From contig CAMCTC010000001.1 of assembly GCA_945878355.1 (NCBI GenBank), positions 62,001 to 126,000 on the forward strand: a stretch of 64,000 nucleotides of DNA, written 5' to 3'. Positions 10,324 through 20,080 of the stretch are shown here, piece after piece. Positions within the stretch are counted from its first letter, which is position 1; each line of letters begins with the position of its first letter. A program made the translations under genes and the position numbers. The DNA is from Bordetella parapertussis (GTDB taxonomy: Bacteria; Pseudomonadota; Gammaproteobacteria; Burkholderiales; Burkholderiaceae_C). The notes under the pieces were generated by a model that saw only the letters and a list, made by a program, of their open reading frames with translations, was not told the DNA's origin and ran no database searches.

Positions 10324-10997
10324 GACGCGGCCTCGTCGCGTGGCACCCGGTTGACCCGGTACAGCGTGACCAGCACCAGCAGCGAGAACAGCACCAAGCC
10401 GGCGGCGAGCTGGTGCGCCTGATCGAACTCGCTGGCTTCGACATGTTCGTAGATCGCCACCGACAGCACCCTCGTCTGCCCTGGGATATTGCCGCCGATC
10501 ATCAGGACCACGCCGAACTCGCCCACGCTGTGGGCAAAACCCAGCACCGCGGCCGTGACCAAGCCGGGCCGCGCCAGCGGCAGTGCAACGCTGAAGAACC
10601 GGTCAAGCCTGGACGCGCGCAAGGTCGCCGCAGCCTCGAGCATGCGCTCGGGGATGGCCTCGAAGGCTTGAGCAATCGGCTGCACGACGAAGGGCATCGA
10701 GTACAGCACCGATGCCACGACCAGCCCGCCAAAGCTGAATGGCAGCCGGCCCAGGCCCAGCGCCTGGGTGAGCTGGCCGACAAACCCTTGCGGTCCCATC
10801 AGCAGCAGCAGGTAAAAACCCAGCACCGACGGCGGCAGTACCAGCGGCATCGCCACCAGCGAGGCCACAAACGGCTTGACCGGCGAACGGGTGCGTGCCA
10901 GCCACCAAGCCAGCGGGGTGCCCAGCAGCAGCAGCAGCGTGCTCAGGCCCGCCAGCTGGGCGGTCAGGCCTATCGTGGTCCAGGTGGACTCATTCAT
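10320..10997 (-). CDS. modB: Molybdate ABC transporter permease ModB
   Basis: The 225-residue inner-membrane protein has five to six hydrophobic segments, beginning [27 protein letters not shown]. The permease EAA loop is [25 protein letters not shown], where it contacts Mod[21 protein letters not shown] is typical of ModB and CysT-like permeases. It forms the channel of the molybdate importer. The periplasmic binding protein that should precede it is absent: the next upstream gene (11109) is unrelated. MoaE at 56612 shows that the organism makes molybdopterin. Confidence 0.93.
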   Translation of the reverse strand: MNESTWTTIGLTAQLAGLSTLLLLLGTPLAWWLARTRSPVKPFVASLVAMPLVLPPSVLGFYLLLLMGPQGFVGQLTQALGLGRLPFSFGGLVVASVLYSMPFVVQPIAQAFEAIPERMLEAAATLRASRLDRFFSVALPLARPGLVTAAVLGFAHSVGEFGVVLMIGGNIPGQTRVLSVAIYEHVEASEFDQAHQLAAGLVLFSLLVLVTLYRVNRVPRDEAAS

Positions 10998-11108
10998 CGC
11001 GCAGTGGGTTGGCTGGGCGCCAGGTCATCGGTCTGCTGCCGCCACCGGTGATCCTGGCTGGCCGTCACAGGTCGCAGCGAAGCGGCGCCAGCGTACCGGG
11101 GCAGGCCA

Positions 11109-11879
11109 TCACTTCGGTGCCAGACGGATCGCGCCGTCGAGTCGGATCACCTCGCCGTTGAGCATCTCGTTGGTGATGATCTGGTGCACGAGCTTGGCAT
11201 AGTCGGCCGGGGTGCCCAGCCGGCTCGGAAAAGGCACGTTCGCGGCCAACGCGTCCTGAACGGTTTGTGGCAGCGAAAACAGCATCGGTGTTCCGAAGAT
11301 GCCCGGTGCGATCGTCATCACGCGGATGCCGTTGCGCGCCAGGTCACGCGCGATCGGCAGCGTCATGCCGACCACGCCGCCCTTGCTGGCAGCGTAGGCC
11401 GCCTGGCCGATCTGGCCGTCGTAGGCAGCGACGCTGGCCGTGCTGATCAGCACGCCACGCTCGCCGGTGGGCTCGGGCGGGTTGCTGCACATCGCCTCGG
11501 CGGCCAGCCGGATCATGTTGAAGCTGCCGATCAGGTTGACGGTGACGGTCTTGGTGAAGACCTCTAGCGGATGCGCACCTTCCTTGCCCACGGTCTTGGC
11601 TGCTGGCGCGATGCCTGCGCAGTTGACCAGGCCGAACAACGGCCCCATGGCCTGCGCTTGTGCGACCGCAGCGCGGCCGTCTGCGTCCTGGCTGACGTCG
11701 CAGCGCACGAAGATGGCGTGAGCCGGGCCGCCGAGTTCGGCAGCCAGCGCCTGGCCGCGCTCGACCTGCAGGTCGGCGATGACAATCTTGGCGCCTTCGT
11801 GCACCAGCATGCGCGCCGTGCCCTCGCCCAGTCCAGATGCGCCGCCAGTGACGATGAAAACCTTGCCTGCGATGTCCAT
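11109..11879 (-). CDS. Short-chain dehydrogenase, 3-hydroxyacyl-CoA dehydrogenase type II-like
   Basis: The 256-residue protein is a classical SDR. The NAD-binding motif is TGGASGLG near residue 11. Asp in VIADLQ at the end of beta-2 indicates NAD rather than NADP. NCAG and the catalytic Ser-Tyr-Lys ([10 protein letters not shown], then YAASKGG) are present. GAIRLAPK at the C-terminus and the insertion around [17 protein letters not shown] resemble HSD17B10 / 3-hydroxy-2-methylbutyryl-CoA dehydrogenases of isoleucine and fatty acid oxidation. The start is ATG 11879. It is 82 bp downstream of adk and may be part of the same transcription unit. Confidence 0.88.
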   Translation of the reverse strand: MDIAGKVFIVTGGASGLGEGTARMLVHEGAKIVIADLQVERGQALAAELGGPAHAIFVRCDVSQDADGRAAVAQAQAMGPLFGLVNCAGIAPAAKTVGKEGAHPLEVFTKTVTVNLIGSFNMIRLAAEAMCSNPPEPTGERGVLISTASVAAYDGQIGQAAYAASKGGVVGMTLPIARDLARNGIRVMTIAPGIFGTPMLFSLPQTVQDALAANVPFPSRLGTPADYAKLVHQIITNEMLNGEVIRLDGAIRLAPK

Positions 11880-11961
11880 GGTGTTTCCTTGAGTGTTGGA
11901 TGCTGCTGATGCAAAACGGCCACTTGCGGTGGCCGTCGTGATGGAGCGGCCTAGGCCGGGC

Positions 11962-12699
<738 letters not shown>

Positions 12700-12771
12700 T
12701 CACGGGGGTGCTGGCGCCAAGCTGACGGTTGGCGCCCGGGCCGACCTGTATCGAACAACTTCTCGCCTGGC

Positions 12772-13563
12772 TCAGATCGACCCGAACAGCGCCCTGACCC
12801 GTGCCAGGTCCTCGGGCGTGTCAACGCCTGGCCCGGGCCGCTCGGCGCTGACATGCACCGCGATTCGCTCGCCGTGCCACAGCACTCGCAGCTGCTCTAG
12901 CGATTCAAGGGTTTCGAGCGGCGCCACCGGCAGCGCCGGAAAGCGGCGCAGAAAGCCGGCGCGGTAGGCGTACAGACCGACGTGACGCAGTGCGGCGGGT
13001 GAAGCGGGCAACTGGTGGATGCCCTGTGCAAAGCCGTCGCGCCACCAGGCAATCGGCGCGCGAGAAAAATACAGCGCACGGCCGGCGGCGTCGAGCACCA
13101 CCTTGACGACGTTGGGATTGGTGAATTCGGTCACATCGTCGATCGCGTGTGCCACGGTGGCCATCACGCAGTCGGGTCGCTCTCGCAGCAGTGCGGCGCA
13201 GGCATCGATCATCGCGGGCGCGATCAGCGGTTCGTCGCCTTGGACATTGACCACCAGGTCGTCGCCGTCCAAACCCAATTGAACACAGGCCTCGGCCAAG
13301 CGGTCGCTGCCGCTGGGGTGGTCGCTGCGGGTGAGCAGCGCCGCAATGCCATGTTGCAGGCAGGCGCTGACGATGCGTGCCGAGTCTGCTGCTACCACCA
13401 CGCGTGCTGCCGAACTGGCGGCCGCAGCCTGGGCCACGCGCACCACCATCGGCAGGCCAGCGATATTGGCCAGGGGTTTGTCGGGCAGCCGGCTGCTGGC
13501 CAAGCGCGCCGGGATCAGCACGGTGAAGCCTGTCGCGTTGCCGCCGCTGGGCTGGTGGGTCAC
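12772..13563 (-). CDS. kdsB: 3-deoxy-manno-octulosonate cytidylyltransferase
   Basis: The 263-residue protein activates Kdo with CTP to CMP-Kdo for lipopolysaccharide inner core synthesis. It has the nucleotide-binding N-terminus [20 protein letters not shown], the [11 protein letters not shown] motif with the metal-binding Asp, and the typical [15 protein letters not shown] and [19 protein letters not shown] signatures. It overlaps the Trm112-like gene by 4 bp and is followed by adk. The surrounding lpxK and exbBD make this an envelope-biogenesis operon. Confidence 0.96.
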   Translation of the reverse strand: MTHQPSGGNATGFTVLIPARLASSRLPDKPLANIAGLPMVVRVAQAAAASSAARVVVAADSARIVSACLQHGIAALLTRSDHPSGSDRLAEACVQLGLDGDDLVVNVQGDEPLIAPAMIDACAALLRERPDCVMATVAHAIDDVTEFTNPNVVKVVLDAAGRALYFSRAPIAWWRDGFAQGIHQLPASPAALRHVGLYAYRAGFLRRFPALPVAPLETLESLEQLRVLWHGERIAVHVSAERPGPGVDTPEDLARVRALFGSI

Positions 13564-13772
13564 AGCGGGCTCGGTGGTGGGGGCGGGAAGGCCTCAAGCA
13601 CCCTGGCCTCGGCTTCGAGCATCACTGGGATGCCGTCGCGTATCGGGAACCCCAGCCGGTCCGCCGGGCATTGCAGCTCGATCGGCCGAGCTTGTACGTC
13701 GCGGGCCAGGTGCAGCGGGCCTTTGCACAGCGGGCATACCAGCAGGCTGATCAATCGATGGTCAAGGCTCAT
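13560..13772 (-). CDS. Trm112-like zinc-ribbon protein (YcaR family)
   Basis: The 70-residue protein has the Trm112/YcaR pattern: N-terminal [13 protein letters not shown] (one CxxC pair), central [21 protein letters not shown]. Only three cysteines are seen, so a full zinc site is uncertain, as in many bacterial members. Its function is not established; the family sits between lpxK and kdsB in most beta- and gammaproteobacteria, as here. It overlaps lpxK by 11 bp and kdsB by 4 bp, so all three are likely translationally coupled. The C-terminus is a proline run (FPPPPPSPL). Confidence 0.9.
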   Translation of the reverse strand: MSLDHRLISLLVCPLCKGPLHLARDVQARPIELQCPADRLGFPIRDGIPVMLEAEARVLEAFPPPPPSPL

Positions 13773-14838
13773 GGGGTGGCTTGAAAGGCGCGCACAGCGT
13801 GCGCAGGGCCGCATCAAAAGCGGGCTCGGGCTGGAAGTCTAGCGTCGCCACCCAAATTCTCGTGTTGCCGACCGCTGCCGGCCGCAGTTTGACCGCGTCT
13901 TTTTCAGTGACGATCAAGTCGGCCGTGTCGGCCGGCCAGGGCAGGGGGTCGAAGCCATGGTGGTCTGACAGCGGCAGGCGCTCGATCTGCAATCCGCGGG
14001 CTTCGAGCATCACGAAGAAGGCTTCGGGCCTCGCCAGCCCGGCCGCAGCCAGCAAGCGGCGGCCGCGCAGCGCGTCCCAGCCCCCGGCACCTGAGCCCTC
14101 AGGCTGCAGTCCCTGCCACCAGTCCTGCAGCGGCAGCACGGTGCCCAGCCTTCTCGCGCTGCATAGCCCAGGCAATGCGGTGCTGGGCTGCGCGGCGTTG
14201 TAGAGCACGAGGGTGTGCGGCGGCAGGTGCTTGGGCAGGGCCTGACGCAGCGGTCCGGCCGGTAGACACAGCTTGTTGCCGGCGCCGCGGTCGTCGAATA
14301 CCCAGACCGCCATGTCATGGTGTAGCCGGTGGTGCTGCAGACCGTCATCTGCCAGCAGCAGGTCCACTTCCGGGTGGGCTGCGCACAGCGCGCGCGCCGC
14401 CGCGGCCCGGTCGGCACCGACCACCACCGCTGCGCCGCTGCGCAGATGGATCAACAGCGGTTCGTCACCTACCTCGGTGGCGGCGCTGCGGCGGCTCACA
14501 GCCTGCACCGACCCGCTGCGCCGGCCGTGGCCGCGCGAGATCACCCCCGGCGTCCAGCCTTGCTGCCTGAGCCTGTCGATCAGCGCTATCACCGCCGGGG
14601 TCTTGCCGGCGCCGCCAGCCACCAGGTTGCCCACCACCAGCAGTGGCACCGGCGCGCGCTGGACCCGGCGCAGCCCGATCCGGTAGGCTGCGCAGTGCAT
14701 GCCTGCCAGCGCTGCGTAAAGCCAAGCCATTGGCTGCAGAAGGCGTGCAGCGGCGCTCGGCCTCGGGCCAAGCCATTGGGACTGGACCCAGGCCGAGATT
14801 TGCGCCGAGAAACGGCTGCCAGCGGGGCTCGCGGTCAC
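13762..14838 (-). CDS. lpxK: Tetraacyldisaccharide 4'-kinase LpxK
   Basis: The 358-residue enzyme phosphorylates the tetraacyldisaccharide-1-phosphate precursor to lipid IVA at the inner membrane. An N-terminal hydrophobic segment (LLQPMAWLYAALAGMHCAAY) anchors it. The P-loop-like motif VVGNLVAGGAGKTP lies near residue 72. Also typical are GVISRGHGRRSG, GDEPLLIHLRSGA, DLLLADDGLQHHRLHHD and the C-terminal VTEKDAVKL. It is upstream of the Trm112-like gene and kdsB, consistent with an LPS operon. Confidence 0.95.
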   Translation of the reverse strand: MTASPAGSRFSAQISAWVQSQWLGPRPSAAARLLQPMAWLYAALAGMHCAAYRIGLRRVQRAPVPLLVVGNLVAGGAGKTPAVIALIDRLRQQGWTPGVISRGHGRRSGSVQAVSRRSAATEVGDEPLLIHLRSGAAVVVGADRAAAARALCAAHPEVDLLLADDGLQHHRLHHDMAVWVFDDRGAGNKLCLPAGPLRQALPKHLPPHTLVLYNAAQPSTALPGLCSARRLGTVLPLQDWWQGLQPEGSGAGGWDALRGRRLLAAAGLARPEAFFVMLEARGLQIERLPLSDHHGFDPLPWPADTADLIVTEKDAVKLRPAAVGNTRIWVATLDFQPEPAFDAALRTLCAPFKPPHEP

Positions 14839-14859
14839 GCGGCGCGACAGCTTGGTCTC

Positions 14860-14925
14860 TCAAGCAAATGTGGCTTTGCCACTTTGCTTGATCCCCACGG
14901 GGGGCGGCCGGCTTCGGCCGGCCTT
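14860..14925. repeat. Two adjacent hairpins between exbD and lpxK
   Basis: The first inverted repeat has arms TCAAGCAAATGTGG and CCACTTTGCTTGA around CTTTG. The second, GGCCGGC-TTCG-GCCGGCC, is flanked by CCCC and GGGG and could extend further. The pair fills most of the 94-bp gap. It resembles an extragenic palindromic repeat and could reduce transcription from exbBD into lpxK or stabilise mRNA ends. Confidence 0.6.
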
Positions 14926-14932
14926 GGGGCGC

Positions 14933-15367
14933 TCAGTGCGCGGGCTTGCCATCCGGCTGCTGGGTCGCAAAGGTCAGGCGCGGCAGGCCGGCTCGACGTG
15001 CAGCGTCCAGCACGTTGATCACCGACTGGTGCGGCGTCAGCGCATCCGCCGAGACGATCACGACAGGCGCTTTGTCGTCGGTGCCGGCAGCGGCGCGTTG
15101 CAGCGCTGCGGTCAGCACTTCGATGCTGCGGCCTTCAAGCGGATCGCGGTTGACCGCATAGAGGCCTTCAGCCGACACCGTGACCAAGATCTCGGCCGGC
15201 CGCTCCTTGAGCCGTTCAGCGTCGGCCGTCGGCAGGTTGATCTGCAACTCGGAGTAGCGGCTGTAGGTGGTCGACAGCATCAGGAAGATCAGCACCACCA
15301 GCAGCACGTCGATGAACGGGATCAGGTTGATCTCGGGCTCTTCAATGCGGCGGCGGCGAAAATGCAT
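14933..15367 (-). CDS. exbD: ExbD/TolR-type biopolymer transport protein
   Basis: The 144-residue protein has a short cytoplasmic N-terminus, one membrane helix (INLIPFIDVLLVVLIFLML, with the conserved Asp that carries protons) and a periplasmic domain (SELQINLPTAD... and VIVSADALTPHQSVINVLDAAR). With ExbB it uses the proton gradient to energise TonB-dependent uptake or similar processes. It is 13 bp downstream of exbB. No tonB is in the window, so whether it acts with TonB or in a Tol-like role is open. Confidence 0.92.
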   Translation of the reverse strand: MHFRRRRIEEPEINLIPFIDVLLVVLIFLMLSTTYSRYSELQINLPTADAERLKERPAEILVTVSAEGLYAVNRDPLEGRSIEVLTAALQRAAAGTDDKAPVVIVSADALTPHQSVINVLDAARRAGLPRLTFATQQPDGKPAH

Positions 15368-15380
15368 GGTGAGTGCGCGA

Positions 15381-16022
15381 TCAGCTTGGGCTTGCCGCGC
15401 TGCGCACTGCAAAACGCATCAGGTGCGGCACCAGGCGTTCAGCGGCCTGCTCCAGGCTCAGCACGTGCTGCTCGACCCGGCCCCTGAAGTAGCGGTACAG
15501 CATCAGCGCGGGAATCGCGATGATCAGGCCGAATGCGGTGTTGTAGAGCGCGACCGAGATGCCATGCGCCAGCGCCGCCGGGTTGGCGGCACCTGTGGGC
15601 GCTTGCGAACCGAAGATCTCAATCATGCCCACCACGGTGCCCAACAGCCCCAGCAGCGGCGCAGCAGCGGCGATCGTGCCAAGCGCGTTGAGATAGCGTT
15701 CGAGTTGCTGCGCGGCGGCACGCCCTGCGCTCTCGAAGTTCAGGCGCAGGCTCTGCTCCGTGATGCGCGGCTCGACGATCACGGCGCGCAGGCCCGTGGC
15801 CAGCACCTGTCCGAGCACCGAGTTGCCTTCCAGCTTGTTGACCACGTCCATGGCGGGCAGGCTGGTGCGGCTGACCGCCATCACCTCGTCGAGCAAGGTG
15901 GGCGGCAGGATTCGGCTCGAACGCAGGCTCAGCGATCGCTCGATGACCAACGCCAGCCCCACCACGGAGCACATCAACAAAGGCCAGATCGGCCAACCAG
16001 CAGCTTGGATGATTGACAGCAA
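15381..16022 (-). CDS. exbB: ExbB/TolQ/MotA-family proton channel protein
   Basis: The protein has about 213 residues from a proposed TTG start (LLSIIQAAGWPIWPLLMCSVVGLALVIERSL). It has three membrane segments: the first at the N-terminus, then NALGTIAAAAPLLGLLGTVVGMIEIF and AFGLIIAIPALMLYRYF. GLLGTVVGMIEIFG and GISVALYNTAFGL are the family signatures. No ATG is present at the right place; the only frame extension upstream is an arginine-rich stretch that does not look coding. AGAG about 10 bases before TTG 16022 supports this start. It heads the envelope operon exbB-exbD-lpxK-trm112-kdsB. Confidence 0.88.
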   Translation of the reverse strand: MLSIIQAAGWPIWPLLMCSVVGLALVIERSLSLRSSRILPPTLLDEVMAVSRTSLPAMDVVNKLEGNSVLGQVLATGLRAVIVEPRITEQSLRLNFESAGRAAAQQLERYLNALGTIAAAAPLLGLLGTVVGMIEIFGSQAPTGAANPAALAHGISVALYNTAFGLIIAIPALMLYRYFRGRVEQHVLSLEQAAERLVPHLMRFAVRSAASPS

Positions 16023-16274
16023 CGGGCGCCTCTGTGTTTTTCGGGGTGATAGTGACCCGGGTCGGGACCGGTCCGACCCGCGACCGGGCTCCGGACCTGG
16101 ATTATCGCCTCGGCGGCTTCGGTTCAAGCCAGTGTGTCGGCGCCATTTCTCGACTAGGGCCTACCCGCGCAGCGGGGGGGTGCGCTGCCTACAATATGCT
16201 CCGGTCTGACGTCCAGTTCCACCCGATTTCTGCAACCCAGGCGCAGCAATGCGCCGCTCCTTCAAAGACACCTC

Positions 16275-16856
16275 ATGAGCTATACCCTGCCAGCCCTGCC
16301 GTATGCCACCAATGCGCTGATGCCGCATATCTCGCCGGAGACCTTCGAGTACCACTACGGCAAACACCACCAGGCTTACGTCACCAACCTCAACAACCTC
16401 GTGGTGGGGACTGAATTCGCCGGCTTGGCGCTGGAAGAGGTGGTCAAGAAGTCTTCCGGTCCGGTCTTCAACAACGCCGCCCAGGTCTGGAACCACACTT
16501 TCTTCTGGAGCAGCATGAAGCCGGCCGGTGGCGGTGCGCCGACCGGGGCGCTGGCCGCTGCGATCGATGCCAAATGGGGCAGCTACGCCGCTTTCAAGGA
16601 AGCCTTCACCAAGAGCGCGGTGGGCAACTTTGGCTCGGGTTGGACCTGGCTGGTCAAGAAGGCGGATGGCTCGGTCGATCTGGTCAACACCAGCAACGCC
16701 GCGACCCCGTTGACCGGCGCCGACAAGGCCTTGCTGACGATCGACGTCTGGGAGCATGCCTATTACATCGACTATCGCAACGCCCGGCCCAAGTTCGTCG
16801 AGACTTTCCTCAATTCACTCGTGAACTGGGATTTCGCTGCTGCGAATTTCGCCTGA
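16275..16856 (+). CDS. sodB: Superoxide dismutase, Fe type
   Basis: The 193-residue cytoplasmic enzyme dismutates superoxide. Metal ligands are seen in [11 protein letters not shown] (first His), [11 protein letters not shown] (second His) and [13 protein letters not shown] (Asp and His). Gln in AAQVWNH and FGSGWTWLV favour iron over manganese. Length is normal. It is divergent from exbB; TACAAT at about 16190 could be its -10 element, without a clear -35. A good terminator follows. Confidence 0.95.
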   Translation: MSYTLPALPYATNALMPHISPETFEYHYGKHHQAYVTNLNNLVVGTEFAGLALEEVVKKSSGPVFNNAAQVWNHTFFWSSMKPAGGGAPTGALAAAIDAKWGSYAAFKEAFTKSAVGNFGSGWTWLVKKADGSVDLVNTSNAATPLTGADKALLTIDVWEHAYYIDYRNARPKFVETFLNSLVNWDFAAANFA

Positions 16857-16878
16857 TCGGGCCAGCGCTCAGGCGCTG

Positions 16879-16911
16879 AACGGGCCGGACGGCATCGCTG
16901 TCTGGCCCGTT
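16879..16911 (+). terminator. Hairpin terminator after sodB
   Basis: AACGGGCC and GGCCCGTT pair perfectly, with further partial pairing inside (GGAC with GTCT). It ends in GTTGTCAATTT. It lies between the convergent sodB and DUF192 genes and may serve both. Confidence 0.7.
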
Positions 16912-16937
16912 GTCAATTTAGAGCATGCCGCCCGCGT

Positions 16938-17423
16938 TCATGGTTTGAACGGTGGGCCAGTGAGCTTGAAGCCGGCCTTGATCGCACGCTTGGCAAACCA
17001 GCCTTGGTTCATCTCCAGCACATAGCGCACCGGCTGTTCCGAGCAATGCGAGGCCTCGTCGAAAGGCTTCATGTCCGCCAGGTTGACGATGCTGCCGTCG
17101 TCGGCGACAAAGGCGATCGTCAGCGGTGTGGGCGTGTTGCGCATCCAGAAGCACTGTGGCTGCGCATGCTCGAAGATAAACAACATGCCTTCATGGCTGG
17201 CCAGATCGCGCCGGAACATCAAGCCTTTTTGTCGTTGCTCAGACGTGATCGCCAACTCGGCGCGGATGTTGTGCATGCCAGCGCCCAGCGTGATCGCCTG
17301 AAGGCGCTGAGGCTGGTCTTGCCCGCTCTGGGCTGAGGCCATTGCGCCGGCCAAGGCCGCCAATATCGCCGCAGCGCTGCCCAAGCAGCGGGCCAGGCTG
17401 GGCAATGTCTTGATATATGTCAT
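16938..17423 (-). CDS. Secreted DUF192 family protein
   Basis: The 161-residue protein begins with a signal peptide (SLARCLGSAAAILAALAGAMASAQS, cleavage after ASA). The mature part matches the DUF192 beta-barrel: ITSEQRQKGLMFRRDL, GMLFIFEHAQPQCFWMRNT, PLTIAFVADDGSIV and a VRYVLEMNQGWFAK end. The family is widespread and its function is not established. It is convergent with sodB and divergent from ccoI. Confidence 0.9.
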   Translation of the reverse strand: MTYIKTLPSLARCLGSAAAILAALAGAMASAQSGQDQPQRLQAITLGAGMHNIRAELAITSEQRQKGLMFRRDLASHEGMLFIFEHAQPQCFWMRNTPTPLTIAFVADDGSIVNLADMKPFDEASHCSEQPVRYVLEMNQGWFAKRAIKAGFKLTGPPFKP

Positions 17424-17513
17424 GTCTAGACCTCGGGAAATCCACTACATTGGCTTAGCCTGGTGATCGGGTCGGCGGGTGCCGGCGCAGGCCTGCACAA
17501 GGTCTATTTCAAC

Positions 17514-19832
17514 ATGCCGACCCCGACCGAGACCGTTGTGCCATTCAGTTTGCCGCTTTCGCCCGCTTCGGGCATCTTGGACGACCCCGCCGAGCAGCGC
17601 CGATTTACCCGCTATGCCGTCGACGCGTCGGGCGAGCGTATCGCCGACTCAGCGCTGCGAATCAGCGGCATGCACTGTGCCGCCTGCGCCGCTTTGATCG
17701 AGCAGGCCTTGACCAAGGTCGATGGTGTGCTTGATGCACAGGTCAGCGCTGCCGGCGAGCGCGCTCGTGTGCGCTGGAGCCCGCAGCGCACGTGCCTGGC
17801 CGATGTCGTCGCGGCGATCGGCGCTGCTGGCTATGGCGCCACCCCTGACCTGGCGCTAGACGCGCGAGAGGCTCGCCAGCTCGAGCACCGCGCAGCGATC
17901 TGGCAACTGTTCGTGGCTGCTTTCTGTGCCATGCAAGTGATGATGATGTCCACCCCCAGCTATGTGGCTGGTCCGGGCGAGTTGGCGCCTGACCTGCGCC
18001 AGTTGCTCAACTGGGGCGGCTGGTTGCTGACCTTGCCGGTGATGGTGTTCTCGGCAGCGCCTTTCCTCAGCGGCGCCTGGCGCAGCCTGCGGGTACGTCG
18101 AATCGGCATGGATGTGCCAGTGGCCCTTGGGATCTTGGTCACCTTTGTCGCCAGCAGCGGCGCGACATTTGCGCCTGACAGCTTGTTCGGTGGCGAGGTC
18201 TATTTCGACTCGTTGACCATGTTTGTCAGCTTTTTGCTGGCGGGCCGATTGCTCGAGACCCGCGCTCGGCACCGGGTTGCCCAGGTGCTCGAGACCGCGC
18301 TGTCTGGTATGCCAGACACCGCGATGCGCCTGGGACCCGACAACCAGATCCAGGTGGTGAGCGTGCAGCGCCTGGCACCGGACGACCTGGTGCGTGTACC
18401 CGTCGGTGAACCTTTTCCGGCGGATGGGCGGCTGATCGAGGGCAGTACCCGGGCCGACGAATCACTGCTGAGCGGCGAAAGTCTGGGTGTCGCCAAGCCT
18501 TGCGGTGCGGCGGTGGTGGCCGGCAGCGTGAATCTGGGTGCGCCGGTGCTGATGCGCGTTGAACGCGTCGGCGCCGACACCCGACTCGAGGCCATCGTTG
18601 CGCTGATGCGCGACGCGATGAGCCAGCGTCCGGCGCTGGCTCGCGCAGCGGACCGTTGGGCTGGGCCATTTCTTTGGGCTGTGCTGCTGCTCGCAGCAGG
18701 CGCGGCCGCGGTTTGGAGTGTGGTCGATCCGGCGCGGGCGGTCTGGGTGGCCGTCTCGGTGTTGATCGTCACCTGCCCCTGTGCGTTGTCGTTGGCCGCA
18801 CCTTCGGCACTGCTGGCGGCGGCCAGTGCGCTGGCGCGGCGCGGCGTGTTGCTGCAGCGGCTAGACGCTCTGGAGGCGTTGACCACGGTCCGACGCTTTT
18901 ATTTCGACAAAACCGGCACGTTGACCGACGAGCACCTGCAGTGGACCGGCATGCTGCGGGTGGACGGCACCAGCGAGGTTTTCAGCGACGCCGAGCTGAT
19001 GGTTCGAGCTGCCGGACTGGCCGCCTGGTCCAGTCATCCTCTGTCCAAGGCGCTGGTGTTGGCCGGCGCGAGCGTCGACCTTGGCAAGCCATCAGGCAGC
19101 AGTCTGGATTGGCATGATGTTCAGGAACTGGCTGGCCAAGGCTTGCAGGCGCTGGACTCCGAAGGCCGATGCTGGCGCTTGGGTCGGGTCGATTTCGTCG
19201 CGACGGTCGACGCAGTCGGCGGCGCGCTTGGCTCGGCAGCGATCGATGGCCGCGCCTCAACCTGGCTGGCTTGCGACAAGCAGTTGCTGGCGCGCTTTGA
19301 CTTCGACGAGGCCTTGCGGCCCGACGCACGCGCTGCGGTGGATGCGTTGCGCGCGCGCGGTCTGGAAGTGGTGCTGTTGTCGGGTGACAGGCCAGAGCGG
19401 GCGGCTCGAATGGGTGCGCTGCTGGCGGTAACCGACGTGATCGGCGGCGCCACGCCCGAGCGCAAACTGACCGAACTGGCGGCTGCGCAAGCCAGCGGCC
19501 TTCGGGTCGCGATGGTCGGTGACGGCATCAACGATGCGCCAGTGCTGGCGCGCGCCGATGTGTCCTTCGCGATGGGGCAGGGTGCGTTGGTGGCGCGAGC
19601 CCAGGCCGACGCGGTCGTGGCGTCAAGCCGGTTGGGCGATCTGGTGTTGATGCACGATCTGGCGCGGCGAACGATGGCGGTGGTGCGACAGAACCTGCTG
19701 TGGGCCGCGGTGTACAACGGCGCCTGCATCCCGTTGGCGCTGTTGGGTTGGCTGCCACCCTGGGCGGCGGGGCTGGGCATGGCCAGCAGTTCGCTGCTGG
19801 TGGTCGGCAACTCGCTGCGACTGGCACGTTGA
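17514..19832 (+). CDS. ccoI: Copper-translocating P-type ATPase CcoI (FixI)
   Basis: The protein has 772 residues from ATG 17514; a GTG at 17463 would add 17. It has an N-terminal heavy-metal domain with GMHCAACAALIEQ, then eight expected membrane segments. The ion site CPC is in VTCPCALSLAAPSALL, phosphorylation Asp in DKTGTLT, and MVGDGINDAPVLA is the hinge motif. It is a P1B ATPase. Being directly followed by ccoS and ccoNOQP identifies it as the exporter that supplies copper for cbb3 oxidase assembly, as opposed to CopA used for detoxification. AAGG sits 11 bases before the chosen start. Confidence 0.93.
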   Translation: MPTPTETVVPFSLPLSPASGILDDPAEQRRFTRYAVDASGERIADSALRISGMHCAACAALIEQALTKVDGVLDAQVSAAGERARVRWSPQRTCLADVVAAIGAAGYGATPDLALDAREARQLEHRAAIWQLFVAAFCAMQVMMMSTPSYVAGPGELAPDLRQLLNWGGWLLTLPVMVFSAAPFLSGAWRSLRVRRIGMDVPVALGILVTFVASSGATFAPDSLFGGEVYFDSLTMFVSFLLAGRLLETRARHRVAQVLETALSGMPDTAMRLGPDNQIQVVSVQRLAPDDLVRVPVGEPFPADGRLIEGSTRADESLLSGESLGVAKPCGAAVVAGSVNLGAPVLMRVERVGADTRLEAIVALMRDAMSQRPALARAADRWAGPFLWAVLLLAAGAAAVWSVVDPARAVWVAVSVLIVTCPCALSLAAPSALLAAASALARRGVLLQRLDALEALTTVRRFYFDKTGTLTDEHLQWTGMLRVDGTSEVFSDAELMVRAAGLAAWSSHPLSKALVLAGASVDLGKPSGSSLDWHDVQELAGQGLQALDSEGRCWRLGRVDFVATVDAVGGALGSAAIDGRASTWLACDKQLLARFDFDEALRPDARAAVDALRARGLEVVLLSGDRPERAARMGALLAVTDVIGGATPERKLTELAAAQASGLRVAMVGDGINDAPVLARADVSFAMGQGALVARAQADAVVASSRLGDLVLMHDLARRTMAVVRQNLLWAAVYNGACIPLALLGWLPPWAAGLGMASSSLLVVGNSLRLAR

Positions 19833-19844
19833 AGCGCTGAGTCT

Positions 19845-20060
19845 ATGGACATCCTCTACCTGCTGATCCCGCTGTCGGCCGTGCTGGTGCTGCTGATTCT
19901 GGGTCTTTTCGGCTGGGCTTTGCACCACGGTCAGTTTGACGATGTCGAGCGCGAAGGCCTGCGCATCTTGGATCAACAGGGCTTGGGGGTTGATGTCAAT
20001 CAAACTCAGCGCCAGGGTCGACCCGAACAATCCCCACATTCAAAGTCTGGTCAATCATGA
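19845..20060 (+). CDS. ccoS: cbb3 oxidase maturation protein CcoS
   Basis: The 71-residue protein has one N-terminal membrane helix ([26 protein letters not shown]) followed by the CcoS motif [14 protein letters not shown]. The family is needed to insert haem b and copper into CcoN. It is 12 bp downstream of ccoI. Its 3' end contains the FNR box of the ccoNOQP promoter and reaches to within 20 bp of the ccoN start, so the tail beyond about residue 50 ([19 protein letters not shown]) is poorly conserved. Confidence 0.9.
   Translation: MDILYLLIPLSAVLVLLILGLFGWALHHGQFDDVEREGLRILDQQGLGVDVNQTQRQGRPEQSPHSKSGQS
19990..20003. promoter_or_regulatory. FNR/ANR box upstream of ccoN
   Basis: TTGATGTCAATCAA is a perfect match to the FNR consensus TTGAT-N4-ATCAA. 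It lies inside ccoS, with its centre 84.5 bp before the ccoN ATG. A class II site at -41.5 would place transcription start near 20038, and AACAAT at 20026-20031 then falls at the -10 position. The fnr gene is about 5.5 kb downstream. Confidence 0.88.
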
Positions 20061-20080
20061 AATCATCGAAGGAGGGGTCA

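Noticed and set aside
17463..17513. GTG start for ccoI 17 codons upstream
   Set aside because: Possible, but no ribosome site is seen, while ATG 17514 has AAGG at an acceptable distance.
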